From NCBI RefSeq assembly GCF_040869045.1, contig NW_027137036.1, positions 62,001 through 126,000 of the forward strand: 64,000 nucleotides of DNA, read 5' to 3'. Position 1 is the stretch's first letter; every line of letters begins with the position of its first letter. A model generated the notes under the pieces. The model was not told the origin of the DNA, did no database searches, and saw only the letters and a list, made by a program, of their open reading frames with translations. The stretch is from Eurosta solidaginis (Eukaryota; Arthropoda; Insecta; Diptera; Tephritidae). Below, one piece after another: positions 9,711 to 20,882 of this stretch. The position numbers were made by a program, and so were the translations under genes.

Positions 9711-11129
9711 AAATACAAAGCAGAGTCGTACCAGTTATCGCCTGACGAAATCAAGGCTACGACTAGCCGCCTCATAAGGATATCCCAAACCAACCACTAT
9801 GCCGAAGAAATAAGCTCCCTGAGAACTAGGAAACCCATCGCGACCAAAAGCGAGATCCTCTCTCTAGACCCCTTTATCGACGAAGATAATGTCCGTCGGG
9901 TGGGGGGTCGTCTCAACGCATCCAGGAACGTTCCCGTCGACGAGCGTCACCCGATAATCCTCCCTTACGCCTGCCGACTCACCCGTCTCCTAGTCCAGTT
10001 TGTCCACACCATTGCCGTACATGGCGGAAACCAACTGATGCTGCGGCTCCTACGCACGCAATATTGGATACCTCGGGTCAAAAACATGATCCGATCCATC
10101 ATACACAACTGCAAGGCCTGTATGCTATTCCGCAAACGTTCCCCGACGCAACTCATGGGAACCCTCCCTGCGGAACGCAATACCTTTTCTAGGGCATTTA
10201 CCAACACCGGGGTGGATTTTTCCGGACCGTTTGACATCAAGTCTTACAGCGGACGAGGATGCCACATGTCTAAGGGTTACGTCTGCCTATTCGTCTGTTT
10301 TGCGACTAAGGCGATCCACTTAGAGGCTACTAGCGACCTCAGCACTGCCGCGTTTCTAGCAGCGTTTAGTCGGTTTGTCGCCAGACGAGGATGCCCGAAA
10401 AACCTGTACTCCGACAACGGAACGAACTTTATCGGTGCGTCGAGGGCTTTCCGCTCGGAGTTCAAGGCATTCCTCGTTGATGCGCGCGACCAAACCCTCT
10501 CGAAATACGCCCACCAAACCCTGACATGGCATTTCATACCAGCCGTTGATCCTCATATGGGCGGGCTGTGGGAAGCGGGAGTCAAGAGTTTCAAAACTCA
10601 TTTCAAAAAGATCGCATCGGATCATAAATTTACTCTAGAGGAGTTTAGCACCCTTCTGTGTAGGATTGAATCCTGTCTCAACTCCCGACCCCTAAGCCCA
10701 TCGTCAAATGACCCGTCCAACCTGGAGCCACTTACCCCCGGACACTTCCTAGTCGGGGGCCACCTACTAGCGCCACCCGATATTGACGTCAGCGAGAATG
10801 GCGCTTCACTCGTCAGTCGATGGGAAAAACTTAAGGCGCTGCATCAAACCTTCTGCAAACGGTGGAAAACGGAGTATCTCACCGAATTGCAGAGGCGCGT
10901 TAAGTGGAAGCATCCACAATCAAACCTTAAAAAGGGAGACCTAGTCGTCATTAAGGAGGATAATCTGCCCCCCAATGAATGGAGACTAGGTCGGATAGCC
11001 ACCCTTCATTATGGCCCCGATAACCGAGTTCGAGTCGTCGAACTGGATACGGCAAGGGGACAAACCACCAGACCAATCACGAAATTGGTCCTACTACCAC
11101 CCTCCATTGAGGGTGAGGAAGACTTGTAA
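9711..11129 (+). pseudogene. pol: BEL-A pol: integrase half
   Basis: The open frame resumes after the LINE with YQLSPDEIKA and runs to a stop at 11127-11129. It includes the zinc-binding region (HTIAVHGGNQLMLRLLR, NCKACMLFRKR) and the catalytic core: D in TGVDFSGPF (about 10215), D in YSDNGTNF (about 10413) and E in MGGLWEAGVK (about 10572). The C-terminal tail LKKGDLVVIKEDNLPPNEWR is typical of BEL integrases. It would insert the cDNA. The half is intact in itself but separated from the RT half by the LINE and by an extra frame change, so no full polyprotein can be made. Confidence 0.9.
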
Positions 11130-11138
11130 CTCCCAACC

Positions 11139-11272
11139 GTTCTCACAAACCCCGTAACCCAGCTCTCGTTCACCCCGAACGAGGCCAACAAACCACATAA
11201 CCCAGCTCTCGTTCACCACGAACGAGGCCAACAGAAGCCTAAAGCAGATAAACTATCTGTCCCCGCATACCC

Positions 11273-11303
<31 letters not shown>
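11139..11303 (+). repeat. Post-pol hairpin pair and poly-A tract of BEL-A
   Basis: Two near-identical direct repeats each hold a perfect 7-bp hairpin: CTCGTTC-ACCCC-GAACGAG at 11165-11183 and CTCGTTC-ACCAC-GAACGAG at 11208-11226. They are preceded by TAACCCAGCT and followed by GCCAACA. A run of A (about 11275-11302) follows. The same hairpin type recurs in BEL-B at the same position relative to pol. Confidence 0.88.
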
Positions 11304-11304
<1 letters not shown>

Positions 11305-11793
11305 AAATCATATCACCACCAGAATATCCAGCGACTCAAAACATTCAAACATCATGTCCCAGGATGATTAAAAACGTTCAGATTCAAAGGTATTTTCGGT
11401 TCAAAAGTTAATTTATTTTCGAAAAAAAAAAAAAATGTATCTTAAATGTGATTATGCTTAAATAATCATTTCTGATTCATATCTCAGACCAAATAAAATC
11501 TTCGATGAGATGTCAAACTTTAACACGTAGAATATTCATTAATCAGTCAATCAAGATAATCAGGGAAGATTCAGAAAGCTGAATGGAAAATGACTAAAAA
11601 ATTGTTGACCATCTAAAGTAAACATATTCGATTCGCATATGACTCCAAAAATGATTGAAAACTATATTCAGTTTTCGATCATCGAAGTATTCATATGGTT
11701 CAGTGGTTATCTCCTTTGTTCAATCGTACGAGAACCTACTATTTAGTCAGACAGATGCCCGCTCCGACGATTAAAACGACGCGCTAAAACGCG
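11304..11793. other. Unassigned BEL-A tail segment
   Basis: AT-rich sequence between the poly-A tract and the SINE. I see no ORF, repeat or motif worth naming apart from A-runs near 11424-11436. Confidence 0.5.
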
Positions 11794-12153
11794 CGACCGC
11801 CGTGGTGTGATGGTAGCGTGCTCCGCTTACCACACCGAATGCCCTGGGTTCACACCCCAACAAGCAACATCAACATTTTAGAAATAAAGTTTTCAATTAG
11901 AAGACAATTTTTCTAAGCGGGGTCGCCCCTCGGCAGTGTTTGGCAAGCGCTCCGGGTGTATTTCTGCCATGAAAAAGCTCTTAGTGAAAACTCATCTGCC
12001 TTGCAGATGCCGTTCGGAGTCGGCATAAAACATGTAGGTCCCGTCCGGTCAATTTGTAGGGAAAACCAAGAAGAGCACGACGCAAATTGGAAGAGAGGCT
12101 CGGCCTTAGGTCTCTTCGGAGGTTATCGCGCATTACATTTATTCATTTATTTT
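11794..12153 (+). mobile_element. tRNA-derived SINE
   Basis: The head resembles a tRNA gene, with an A-box-like TGGTGTGATGG (11803-11813) and a B-box-like GGTTCACACCC (11847-11857). A tRNA-unrelated body and a 3' end in ATTTATTCATTTATTT follow. The 9-bp duplication TAAAACGCG lies on both sides (11785-11793 and 12154-12162), which fixes the boundaries. Such elements are transcribed by RNA polymerase III and mobilised by LINE machinery; the partner LINE is not evident. Confidence 0.88.
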
Positions 12154-12162
12154 TAAAACGCG

Positions 12163-13990
12163 TGAGTGGTAGTGCGACAAGGTATTTAAGTAAAAGTTGG
12201 TTCCTTGGTTCCAATTTCAAGAGAACCCTGACACTCATATTGCCTCAATTTGTGGTCTTTAATAACCACTCCAACTGATAAGTGAAAAAAGATTGCACAA
12301 TTAAAACACCCTTTAAGCTTACGGATTGCACAACAAGGTTATTTTACACTACCATTCGAAACATGTAAAGAAACGCTTACGAAACGAAAGCTTATTAAGC
12401 CCAAGACAACATTGGGCATAATCTTAGTAACTCATGGGTCTGGATAACAGCCTCTCTACGCTCCCAAAGGGGATCTGAGACACGCCGTCAACACACTGAA
12501 ACATTTAAGATCATGGAGTAATACGATGGCATGCTGGTATTACAAATATCCTAAAAATTTGTATATTTCTTCGTAATGTATTAGTCAAAAATGCAGCGGT
12601 TCCTTAATCCAAAATTCAAATAAAAGTGAATCAATTGACGCTTGATTCCTCGTAAGCCTTTATGTAGACTCTTTACTTGTTATCTGGGTAACTAGTGACT
12701 TCAAAACGTGCTGTATTTGAATCCGGCTTTGGAGTTGACACAGAATCAACTAAACCATTTGACGCGGCTCAATTTGTCACGTACCCAAATGGGGGACACC
12801 CGCAATTTTAGCTAACTCAACGTCGCTATAAGATGAGAATATATTAGGGCAATCACTGCAGTGTGGACAAACAACCCATATTTTCCATAATATCAATAAC
12901 ATGCAGACCTGTCCTCCGACAAAATGTTAACCCGCAAGTACAGCCAAAAAGGCAACCCCTTGTGGCGTCGTAGACAGGATTGCACCTTCACACTTCACAT
13001 CACGCATACATTCCATAACAGTAACATGTTTATCTGAGGTGCCCGGGGTGTCTCAATAATCAAGTAATCCGATCCATCCCACATTACATCGGTGGGACCT
13101 TGTTAAACCATCATAATTTTTTGGACCAAACCACATAACTGGATCATTGCGAGCCTTAACAGGAAGCCACTAGCCACGATGGGAAGCGGTTTGTGTTCAT
13201 CTGTGTAATTTGTTAAATCACACCATTTTCTTTCGTTGTAAACCAAACCATTTTCGTGAATTTGTTATTATTCTCTTTCTTAGGCAATGTTGAGGGTTGC
13301 CAGGCACATGTACGTACACATAATCTAGTGCTTATGGTGTCATCACAGTCAATCATACCAGTGATGCAGCCTCTTCCCACCATACCACCTATCGCAAATG
13401 ACAGTCGATTGAGTTCTGCACCAACAGAGTCTATTAAAAGATGCAGACTACCTTGTATGATTGGCTATAACCTCATACCAACGCATGCAAGTAAACACAT
13501 TAGATCTAGTTGGGAGTAAAAACTGAAAGGTTAAATAAAGAATGTTGAAAGTTCCCTTTTCCCTCAACTATACCATTTAATAAGCACCCAGAGAACAAAG
13601 GGAAACCCCTAAATGTCATTAGGACTAATCTCAATATGACGGATGGCTAACATATGTACTTTCAAAAAGCCAAAAGGAAGGTTTAGCCGGTTGAGATCGC
13701 CTAATTTAGACTGAAGGCTTCCCTTTGTTATCTCGGCCGCATACGGGGGGACTAGCACTGCACCGGTTAATTCAGCTGCATACGGGGGGACTAGCACTGC
13801 ACCGGTTAATTTATTTAATGAATCAGTTTTTATTCATTGGCCTAAATAGGCGTCGTGTTTTCCTTGCATTAGAACTATATTGTTACTACACTTATTTGGA
13901 GATCGGCCGTATATCATGCATACCACAATCCTAATGTACACCAAATTTCACTCATGCGTGTTAAATGTTTTGTGGCATAAATACCTGTAG
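12163..13990. other. Unassigned BEL-A tail segment
   Basis: No credible gene. Short open stretches (for example 13256-13519) show no domain and no long homology within the window. One imperfect direct repeat, GCATACGGGGGGACTAGCAC, occurs twice in tandem at about 13738-13811. The stretch could be degraded mobile-element sequence. Confidence 0.45.
13738..13811 (+). repeat. 37-bp tandem duplication
   Basis: Two adjacent copies of a unit containing GGGGGGACTAGCACTGCACC, differing at a few bases. No function is inferred. Confidence 0.8.
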
Positions 13991-16119
13991 AAGATCCGTA
14001 GGATATAGAGCGATAATCGGCAGTAATGGCCACATATTGACCTTCCTACAGTTGTCTCGGCAAAGTGCCATCGCACCCCCATTGGAGCGTACCATATTCC
14101 AAATTAGATGCGCTTTCGACGAGGTTAATGGAAGCCCCCTCAGCCATTGCGCAAGCCACCAGCAGTACCACTGGCACCGGCTGCGTATTCAGAACATGCT
14201 CCGCAATTCAAGTTGTAAAGTGTCAGCCCATCTAAAACGGATGAAAGGGTTAGGTAAAAACACCACTATATGGAGCTCGAAATCAATTACCAGAATGGCA
14301 CGCATGTTGTTCGCGTACACCAAGTCGGATGGTTAGGGGAGCAACGCTCTAAAGATTTTGGCCGCTACATGAAAGTTAGTAGCTGAGCTTGCGTACTAAA
14401 GAGCTGATGGCAACAAGAGTCCAGCAGATTTCGAACAACGGCGTGACCAACTAGAAAAGTATTTGGAGGAAATACTTGTCCCTTGTTTTTTACACTCAAT
14501 GGCCGCGCTTCAGCTGAATCCTCTGAATTGGATGATAGATGCTACAGGACTTAGCGAATAAAGGAGTTCATCTGTCACCACTAAGTGAGCGTCGGTCACT
14601 TCTGACCGATCCCCCAGGGAATATTTTAGATATTCCCCAACAGGTACCTTGAAATAGAAACGAAAAGAAAAGAAATCAAATTAGTAAATCGGTAATAAGA
14701 ATAATCAACATTCTTACCGGAACCACGCTCTGCTAATTCGTCAATTTATTTCCGAGATAGTATGTATCCATGAAGGATTGTCATTGTGAATGAAATAGTA
14801 TATAACCATGAATGAGTGTCATTGTGAACGACCCAAACACGGTTATCACTCGATGACATTTGCTCTTGTCTTTTCTTACGCCGTAAACACATTGCGCGCG
14901 ATCCTATGGGATCACAAGTCGGATCCGTGGGATCCAACAAACTCCAGTGTTAGTACCCGAACAAAAACTAACGAAATACGAAACGCGAAAAATACAGCCT
15001 AGTTCATTGAAAACAAACGAGTCAGTTCGTATTTCGATAGGTTTCTTCTGACAAATAAAACAGCTTAGTTCATTGAAAACAAACGAGTCAGTTCGTATTT
15101 CGATAGGTTTCTTCTGACAAATAAAAATTTTGTTTTTAGTTTGAAAATTTGGTGCATTAGAACACTATCAAAGTCAACCTTCTTGTGAAGATGGTGAACC
15201 ACTCGAGACCGAAATAATTTTCGCGTGTTCTTTGCATTGTTCTTACTGATTCAAAATGTTAATGCAAAAATAAAAAGTAAAACTTAAACAAAAACAGGTC
15301 TAACTCGCGAATTTTGGGGGAATAGTGCCATCGCTTTCGTGAGAGCAATTGTTTTGGTGTTTTGAAGTTTCGTCAGTCCCTCTAGCTTGAAATCCCAGCA
15401 AGAATAAAGTAGTGTCATCTACGCTTTCGATACTACAAACAAGGGAGAAATTAATCTTTTAGAAAAACTATAAATTTTATGTCGCGTTAGAACTCAGACG
15501 CGAGTTTTCCCTAAATACACTCATGACATGACGATTATGTATCATTACACTGCAATGGGCAGCACCGCACAGCTGTCTCTTTCCAATGATTGGAAGAGTG
15601 AGCAGCTGAAAGCTCTACAAATTACTGCACTCGATAGTGTAGGCCGAAATCAACAAACACACCACAATTTGTGATTCTCACATAACATGGCCCAAATCAA
15701 CACAAAGAGTGTTCCCAGACAGCGAATAAAGGCCTCTTTACATCTGTCGCACACTTTATCCGCCCGACGTTATTTGACTAGTCATTTTACAGTCATTCAT
15801 AGGTAATATTCATAGTCACATTTGCATGGCCCACGCCCATTTTGTGACCAAATTTTTGTAGGGCAATAACAAGGAGGCGTGACAACACACGGGTTTACCG
15901 TGATATACCGTATATTATCGGGTATTTCCTGCTTTAGGCAAACACCAAAAAATATTGTCTGTCCTATGTCTGTATTTAATAATTCTTAATTTTACTATTG
16001 ATTGTTTCAGCATCAGAATTTCCATTCTGATGTAAAGATTTTCAAAATTAAAGATATGTTTCGGCGTATCTCAATGAAAGTTTACTAAACCTCATAGTGG
16101 ATCCAACCACTACACATCA
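13991..16119 (+). other. Decayed region upstream of second gag cassette
   Basis: Around 14425-14490 one frame reads DFEQRRDQLEKYLEEILVP, which looks like a helical gag N-terminus. It is short, and stops lie nearby. The rest, including 15130-16100, shows no recognisable gene. The region may be the degraded start of the gag-protease cassette that becomes readable at 16120. Confidence 0.4.
14995..15126 (+). repeat. 66-bp tandem duplication
   Basis: Two copies (14995-15060 and 15061-15126) differ at a single base. The near-identity implies a recent duplication relative to the surrounding decay. Confidence 0.92.
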
Positions 16120-17503
16120 ATGTGTCGGCAGAATAACCTAATAAGATTATCCACTCCACATGTATCCCTTATCCCGAGTACGCCAACCACAATCTCAGCC
16201 AATAAGTTACCAGTACCCGCTCATATGCCACCCAACCCCCTGGAGTCAAACCAAGTAATAACAAATTCCCGTTCCAGAATGACGGGCTTCTCAGTTAAAC
16301 GCAACAATACGGAGCAACGCGTTGACTCCTTCACCGTCTCCTGCCGGTTGTGCCATAAGAATCACGGCATACGACTATGCCCGCTATACAGGTGAATGTC
16401 GGCAGAAGAACGCCTCCGGGCCGTCCTCATACACCGGCACTGCCCCAATTGTTTATCGCCGTTCCATCGGCTGGAAATATGCCCCAGCCGCGACCGTTGT
16501 CACCGATGTCGGGAACCACACCACACTACGCTGCATATAGAGGATGAGCAACCGCAGCCGCGCCCTACCTACCACGACGAGCACGACGAGGAAGCAAGCG
16601 CCGACGAAGTGCTCTCCATTCATATCACGGAGGACACCCGATCATGGGCACAACAAGTAGCAGATGAGGAGGAAGAGATGGAGGAGATCGCCCGAAGTGC
16701 CGCAGCCTTAGCCATCGCCCCAACGACGAATGGAGAAGCACGATCCTTCCGACCACTGCTTCAGCATGAGAAGCAGAAAAGTAATCAGAGACACATGGAA
16801 CACGGTGATGGCGCGGGTTCACGTCCTTTCCGCCCATCGCACCGCAATGCCAGTAGGCGCCGGGGCGGCGCGGAGCCGCGTCCATTCCGCTCGACCCGAC
16901 GCTCCACTGGCAGAGCGGCCCGTATCAACCATGCAAGGAGGGTACCACAATCACCCTCGCGCGCCAAGCAACAACCCCAGCCGGCTTCAGAAGTGGTCGA
17001 CTCCGAGACAATTTAATATAACTCGAGCATTGATCGCCATCGCGCCGACAGCCATAGTCCGAATTGAGGCAGGAGGCCGTTTACACCTGGTCCGCGCCCT
17101 GTTAGATACCTGCGCACCCACCAGCATTATCGATGCCAATTTGTGCAAGCATCTACACCTGGAGCGTAACAATACCGCACGTCTTTCGAGGTGCACCGTC
17201 GTTCTTCGAGGGAAGTATGGGGTAGCGGGAAAGATCACGACCCAAGCCACCGTAATAGCAAACTATGCCAGGTTAAACCCCACGGCAAATCTGGACCCGT
17301 CGGTAGCGACCCCATTCCAGTTCAAAAAGCTGGCCGATCCGACGTTTTACCGATCGTCGCCAGTGTTGCTCACTTTGGGCGCCAACGTCTACGCCAGTAT
17401 TATGGTCGGCGGCACACCCGCGTCGACTGTCGGCGGGCTCCTCACCCAAGCCACAATTTTCGGCCTCGTCGTGTCCGGAGCCCACCCACTATACAAACTT
17501 TAA
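16120..17503 (+). pseudogene. Second BEL-like gag zinc-knuckle and protease cassette in BEL-A
   Basis: Three overlapping frames join a BEL-type zinc region to a retropepsin. 16120-16395 carries CRLCHKNHGIRLCPLYR. 16396-17016 carries HCPNCLSPFHRLEICPSRD and CHRCREPHHTTLH, then an acidic and a basic low-complexity linker. 16730-17503 carries the protease-like LVRALLDTCAPTSIID, in which the usual DSG/DTG is DTC, and ends in a GTPASTVGGLLTQATIFGLV patch like the post-protease region of BEL pol. No reverse transcriptase follows; the polypurine tract and 3' LTR come 220 bp later. It is clearly distinct from the gag at 3945 and may be a non-autonomous BEL relative's own gene. The altered active-site triplet and the frame changes argue against activity. 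Confidence 0.72.
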
Positions 17504-17726
17504 CTATACCACAAGGTGCATTTTAAAACCAAGCAACCCCACGTACATGAACAATAAGTTTTCCCTTTTTTATTCACAGCTCCGCCCAGAGAGGCTGCAT
17601 TAGTGGAGACCGGGAGTTCACATTGGAATTTTAATTTATTTAAGTTATTTAATTTATTTAAGTCGCCACGTCTTTGGACGGTTGCTGGCGTACTCATCAG
17701 TTTGTTTGCTCTTTCGAGTTGCTCGC

Positions 17727-17741
17727 CGCAAGGGGCCGGCA
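17727..17741 (+). promoter_or_regulatory. Polypurine tract next to BEL-A 3' LTR
   Basis: GCAAGGGGCCGGCA abuts TGTTTAGG of the LTR. BEL-B has the near-identical GCAAGGGGGGCCGGCA at its own 3' LTR (30854-30869, minus strand), which supports a shared origin of the two 3' ends. Confidence 0.75.
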
Positions 17742-18355
17742 TGTTTAGGCCACCAGCCCTAAATATTCGCTACCACCCTAATGCACATTTTTGGCAATAT
17801 TATTATTTACCGGTAACGGCCCACCCCTGCCGAGCGCTATCTTCAAAGGGGAAAAACTCGACGAAAGTTAGCTATCGGCAGGTGGTGCGGACCTTTTTCG
17901 TTTTAAAATCTTCCTTTTCTATTTTGGAACGTTCAAGCGCCAGCAGCTAGCCCCAGGTGAGTTTCCTAACCATTTAATATAATTTTCACAAGTAAATCTT
18001 AAATTGTGTTCTAAAGCCAAGTGAATTTATTTTGCCATTGTCACTTAATTTTTAAATTTAAATTTGCTATTTGCAGTCCCGTGCATAAATTTTAATGTGT
18101 TAAGTGCATTGTGTAAGTCAACTAATTTCTTTCCAATTGCACGGCGGCATCTTCAAGCTATTTATCTTGTGAAGTAATTAACTGTCCTGATGACCAGGAA
18201 GTTTGTGAGCGCTTCACTTGTATAAACATTTATTGTAAAATATTTATCTTTTATAAATAAATTGTAACGAATCGGTACTAATTCTTCTCTTTTTATTTCT
18301 TTTATTTGCGTGCGATCGCGCCCCACGACCCGGATGCCACATTCCCCCCGCAACA
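17742..18355 (+). repeat. BEL-A 3' LTR
   Basis: The 614-bp LTR is nearly identical to 1456-2072, with a few substitutions and small indels (for example a short deletion near 18076). It ends CCGCAACA and is followed by transposase sequence of the pogo-like host element. Confidence 0.92.
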
Positions 18356-18495
18356 AGTTTTATCCGCTTCAAGTTATATTTCCGAGCAGCGCTTGATTGG
18401 GTTTCTCTTTTTTGTTTTATCTCCTCGATGGCTTTTTTCATTTTGTCTTCGTTGATGATCTTTTCAGGGAACTTTCTTTTGTAGATATTTGGCAT
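18356..18495 (-). pseudogene. Pogo/Tigger-like transposase N-terminus with Pipsqueak helix-turn-helix
   Basis: The ORF starts with a methionine at 18495 and encodes MPNIYKRKFPEK, then KMKKAIEEIKQKRETQ and SSAARKYNLKR. This is the Pipsqueak/CENP-B helix-turn-helix that binds transposon ends. The frame is cut at 18356 by the 3' LTR of BEL-A and resumes at 1455 with a TLISRISK stretch, which completes the expected TLxxRxxK end of the motif. The bases flanking the LTR element (AGTGT on the left, AGTTT on the right) are a 5-bp duplication with one change. It is recognisable but disrupted. Confidence 0.78.
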
Positions 18496-18911
18496 CTTGA
18501 TGGCTGTAAAATATTACTTGCTAAGTAAAAACTTTGTCGAAGCCTCCCAAAACATATTGTCGAACCCGCCCGGTGCACTTATTTCAGATTTTTCGCTCCA
18601 AAATATACATCTTAGTGTGATTGAGAAAGTCTTTAAAAGCAATAAATCTTAATTTTATTGCAATATTAACGGGCAGAAAACTCATGTTATATATTCTATA
18701 TTGTACACTTTACACGCGAATACTTACCAGCAATTTTTACATCAACACTTTTCAAAAATAAAAAATCTCGTCTGCATACTATCGCCGTTGAACAAGCTTT
18801 GAATAGTTTTCATGACAGCGTCACACTCAATTTGGTTACTCTTTATTGGTGGAATAAGAACAATGGCAGTAATAACGGCAGCCAAATTTAAAAAAGTCGA
18901 AGCCTCCCTCA

Positions 18912-18934
18912 TGTCGAAGCCTCCCCTTCTACCC
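18912..18934 (-). repeat. Right TIR of pogo-like transposon
   Basis: The inverse complement of the left TIR, ending CCTTCTACCC and followed by TA at 18935-18936. Subterminal copies of the TGTCGAAGCCTCCC motif lie at 18535-18548, 18558-18571 and 18895-18908, mirroring the left side. Confidence 0.85.
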
Positions 18935-18936
18935 TA

Positions 18937-19745
18937 CCAATTTAAAGTCTCGGTATGACTTTCGCAGCCGAATCCACTTCCGGTTGAGTATCCACCTACT
19001 CCGGACCGGCCGCCTAGAGGTGAGGTGGGGTAAGAACTCCCCCCAGACATACACAGACACACACACGAATTAACCACCACGATCACCACTACGTCTCCTC
19101 CGTCTAAACACCTGCAAAGCATACCTATTGAGCAAATCAATAGCCCGACTAGTGGAGAGCGCTCCACTCACATCAACCCTTCCTTCTTCAATATTAACTC
19201 CACAACTACCCAAATCCCTTATGCCCGAGTACTCCGGGCACTCGCACAACACATGCACCCAATCCTCACATACAGCCCCACATACACACCCCTCCGTTTC
19301 GCTCAAGCTCCTCTAATGCAAGAATGCATAAAGAGGACCATGACCCGTAAGCAGAAAACCCAGGTTCAGATTAAATCTGAAGTCTGGATTTTCCGTACGT
19401 ACGTACGTTACCCTTCCGTTGGGACTAATGTCCCAGCTCTCCTGCCACTTCCCTCTAACTACCTCTTCTAATCGACGCCTATTTTCTAACCATCCACGGT
19501 CAGTCGATAAGTGCTTACAGGAGTCCCTGTTTTCGTAGACCTACCTCCGGTGTAAAACACAGATCAATGTCCGTTGATTTTCGGCCCAAAAAGTTGGTAC
19601 CAATCGGTGAGCTGGGGTGTTCAGGTCCACCAGCCTTGGTTTGGCCGAGGAGGACTATCCACCCTCCTTTTCCATTTTCGGGTAATAGCACCCGGTTGCA
19701 CGGCAACTCCACCGCGAGTTCCGTGCTTGCCTCAGTTTCCCTCTT
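18937..19745 (-). pseudogene. LOA/R1-type LINE: ORF2 C-terminus fragments
   Basis: On the minus strand 19306-19070 encodes LSETEGCVCGAVCEDWVHVL and CECPEYSGIRDLG, the Cys-His motif found at the end of R1/LOA-group ORF2. Another piece (19440-19560) gives the FYTGGRSTKTGTPVS start of an RNase H domain with the active-site region altered (DGS replaced by GGR). The fragments are out of frame and deleted compared with 45264-46092. This is the host of the pogo-like transposon. Confidence 0.72.
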
Positions 19746-20317
19746 TCATTGATTTTATAATCTCGGGTATCTGTTTGTCAGGTCAATCAGATCGAGATTT
19801 GTGTTTTTGTCGCAATTTAGGAATGTGACCAACTTTTCCTGTCCTGCAGTGTTATAACAATGTAAAACATTGTTGACGACGGAGCTGGTTTTGCTTAGAT
19901 ATTGCTTAAGGGCTGCACTACGTTGACAAACAGAGTGAGCTTGGCACCTATTATGCTCCGTATTAAACTCCATTACAATTAAAATCAAGGGATGTGACCA
20001 ACCTTTTCCTCACACAGACCTGTGAGTGTCGAGTGCCCACCTCAGCAATGTCTCTCGACATCACTTAATACCACACTCGTTGACAAACATTGCGCGCCAT
20101 ATTGTGCTACATTTGGCTTCAATATTTGCTACTATTATTTCACTCCAATTTCCACTCAATTACGCAACAATTATGCTCCATTTTACACTCCAAATTACAC
20201 TCCTACCACAATTAAAGGGATGTGTTCAACCTTTTCCGATCACAGACCTGTAAGTACCTTGTACCTGCCCCAGCAACATCTTCACATAGCAGTCGGCCAC
20301 ACTGCAGTGATTTGACA
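19746..20317. repeat. Block with diverged GGGATGTGACCAACCTTTT motifs
   Basis: It matches 46275-46831 closely. Three diverged motifs occur within the block at about 19825, 19990 and 20218, each followed by CACAGACCTGT-like sequence. No ORF is convincing. It ends at CAGTGATTTGACA, where a different LINE begins in this copy but unrelated sequence continues in the other copy (after 46831). Confidence 0.75.
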
Positions 20318-20882
20318 GATAAATTGTTCAACAAGCTAGAAGTAATGGAGTCACGCACAAGAAGATTATCGTTAAAATCACCGCATAAGATTATGCTTTG
20401 GTAATCAACAACAAGCGGAAACAGGGAGGTAAAGAACGGATCAAGACTTATATCCCTTTTGGGTTGTATACATATGACAGGAGGGCTTTGGAGAATCTAT
20501 CAGACAGCTCAACAAACAAATATTCTACGGCACAGGGCTCAGATGGGAATAATACTTTCATATTAATATTATTTTTACAGTAAATAGCTATTCCGCCTCC
20601 TTTTTTACTACATCTGTCATGACGAACCATTGTATAATTTTCAAGGGAAAAGTGCGTGTCATTAATGTAACTTGAGAACCAAGTTTCAGTTACACAGATT
20701 ACGTCGACCGCAGAACACTCAAATGAATATCTAACAATATCAATTTTTTCTGGATTAAGACTCCTAGCATTAAAGTGCACAATATTGAGGCCTTTATGAT
20801 GATTGCAGAGAATGTTTATCATGGCTAAGCTATTCTCCCGAACAACATATCCATCGTTGTTAACAGACATATCATTGCACAA
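20318..20882 (-). pseudogene. LINE ORF2 endonuclease N-terminus, truncated
   Basis: From a methionine at 20882 the frame gives LNIVHFNARSLNPEKIDIVR, VICVTETWFSSYI and KKGGGIAIYCKNNI, the conserved start of apurinic-type endonucleases of LINEs. A CGDFNDNL active-site patch appears near 20375 after a frame change. The rest of ORF2 is missing at the breakpoint. Confidence 0.8.

Larger units (their letters stand above)
1456..18355 (+). mobile_element. BEL-A: BEL/Pao LTR retrotransposon, 16.9 kb with internal insertions
   Basis: Two direct LTRs of 617 and 614 bp (1456-2072 and 17742-18355) begin TGTTTAGGC and end CCGCAACA. A 5-bp target duplication (AGTGT/AGTTT) lies outside them. Inside are, in order: a primer-binding-site-like sequence, a long leader with a hairpin array, gag with DUF1759-type and zinc-knuckle regions, protease, reverse transcriptase with YVDD, RNase H, a LINE insertion, integrase, a short hairpin array, a poly-A tract, a SINE, poorly conserved DNA, a second gag-protease cassette, a polypurine tract and the 3' LTR. 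The unusual length could reflect recombination between related elements. Frameshifts and stops make it non-functional. Confidence 0.85.
584..18934 (-). mobile_element. pogo/Tigger-like DNA transposon, split by BEL-A
   Basis: Terminal inverted repeats GGGTAGAGTGGGGAGGCTTC (584 onward) and the matching inverse ending at 18934 are each flanked by TA (582-583 and 18935-18936), the usual Tc1/mariner/pogo duplication. Without the BEL insertion the element is about 1.45 kb, too short for a complete transposase. Its minus-strand coding remnant contains a Pipsqueak-type helix-turn-helix and then CENP-B/Tigger-like N-terminal sequence. I found no DDE catalytic core. It is probably an internally deleted copy mobilised by an autonomous relative. 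The BEL element sits exactly inside the helix-turn-helix coding sequence. Confidence 0.82.

Noticed and set aside
11803..11875. A tRNA gene
   Set aside because: A-box and B-box are present, but there is no convincing cloverleaf anticodon stem; it continues into a SINE body and is bounded by a 9-bp duplication.
11304..14000. LTRs of an independent BEL element inside BEL-A
   Set aside because: I looked for a direct repeat between about 2100-3900 and 11130-14000 that would mark a separate insertion and found none by eye; an alignment would be needed to exclude it.
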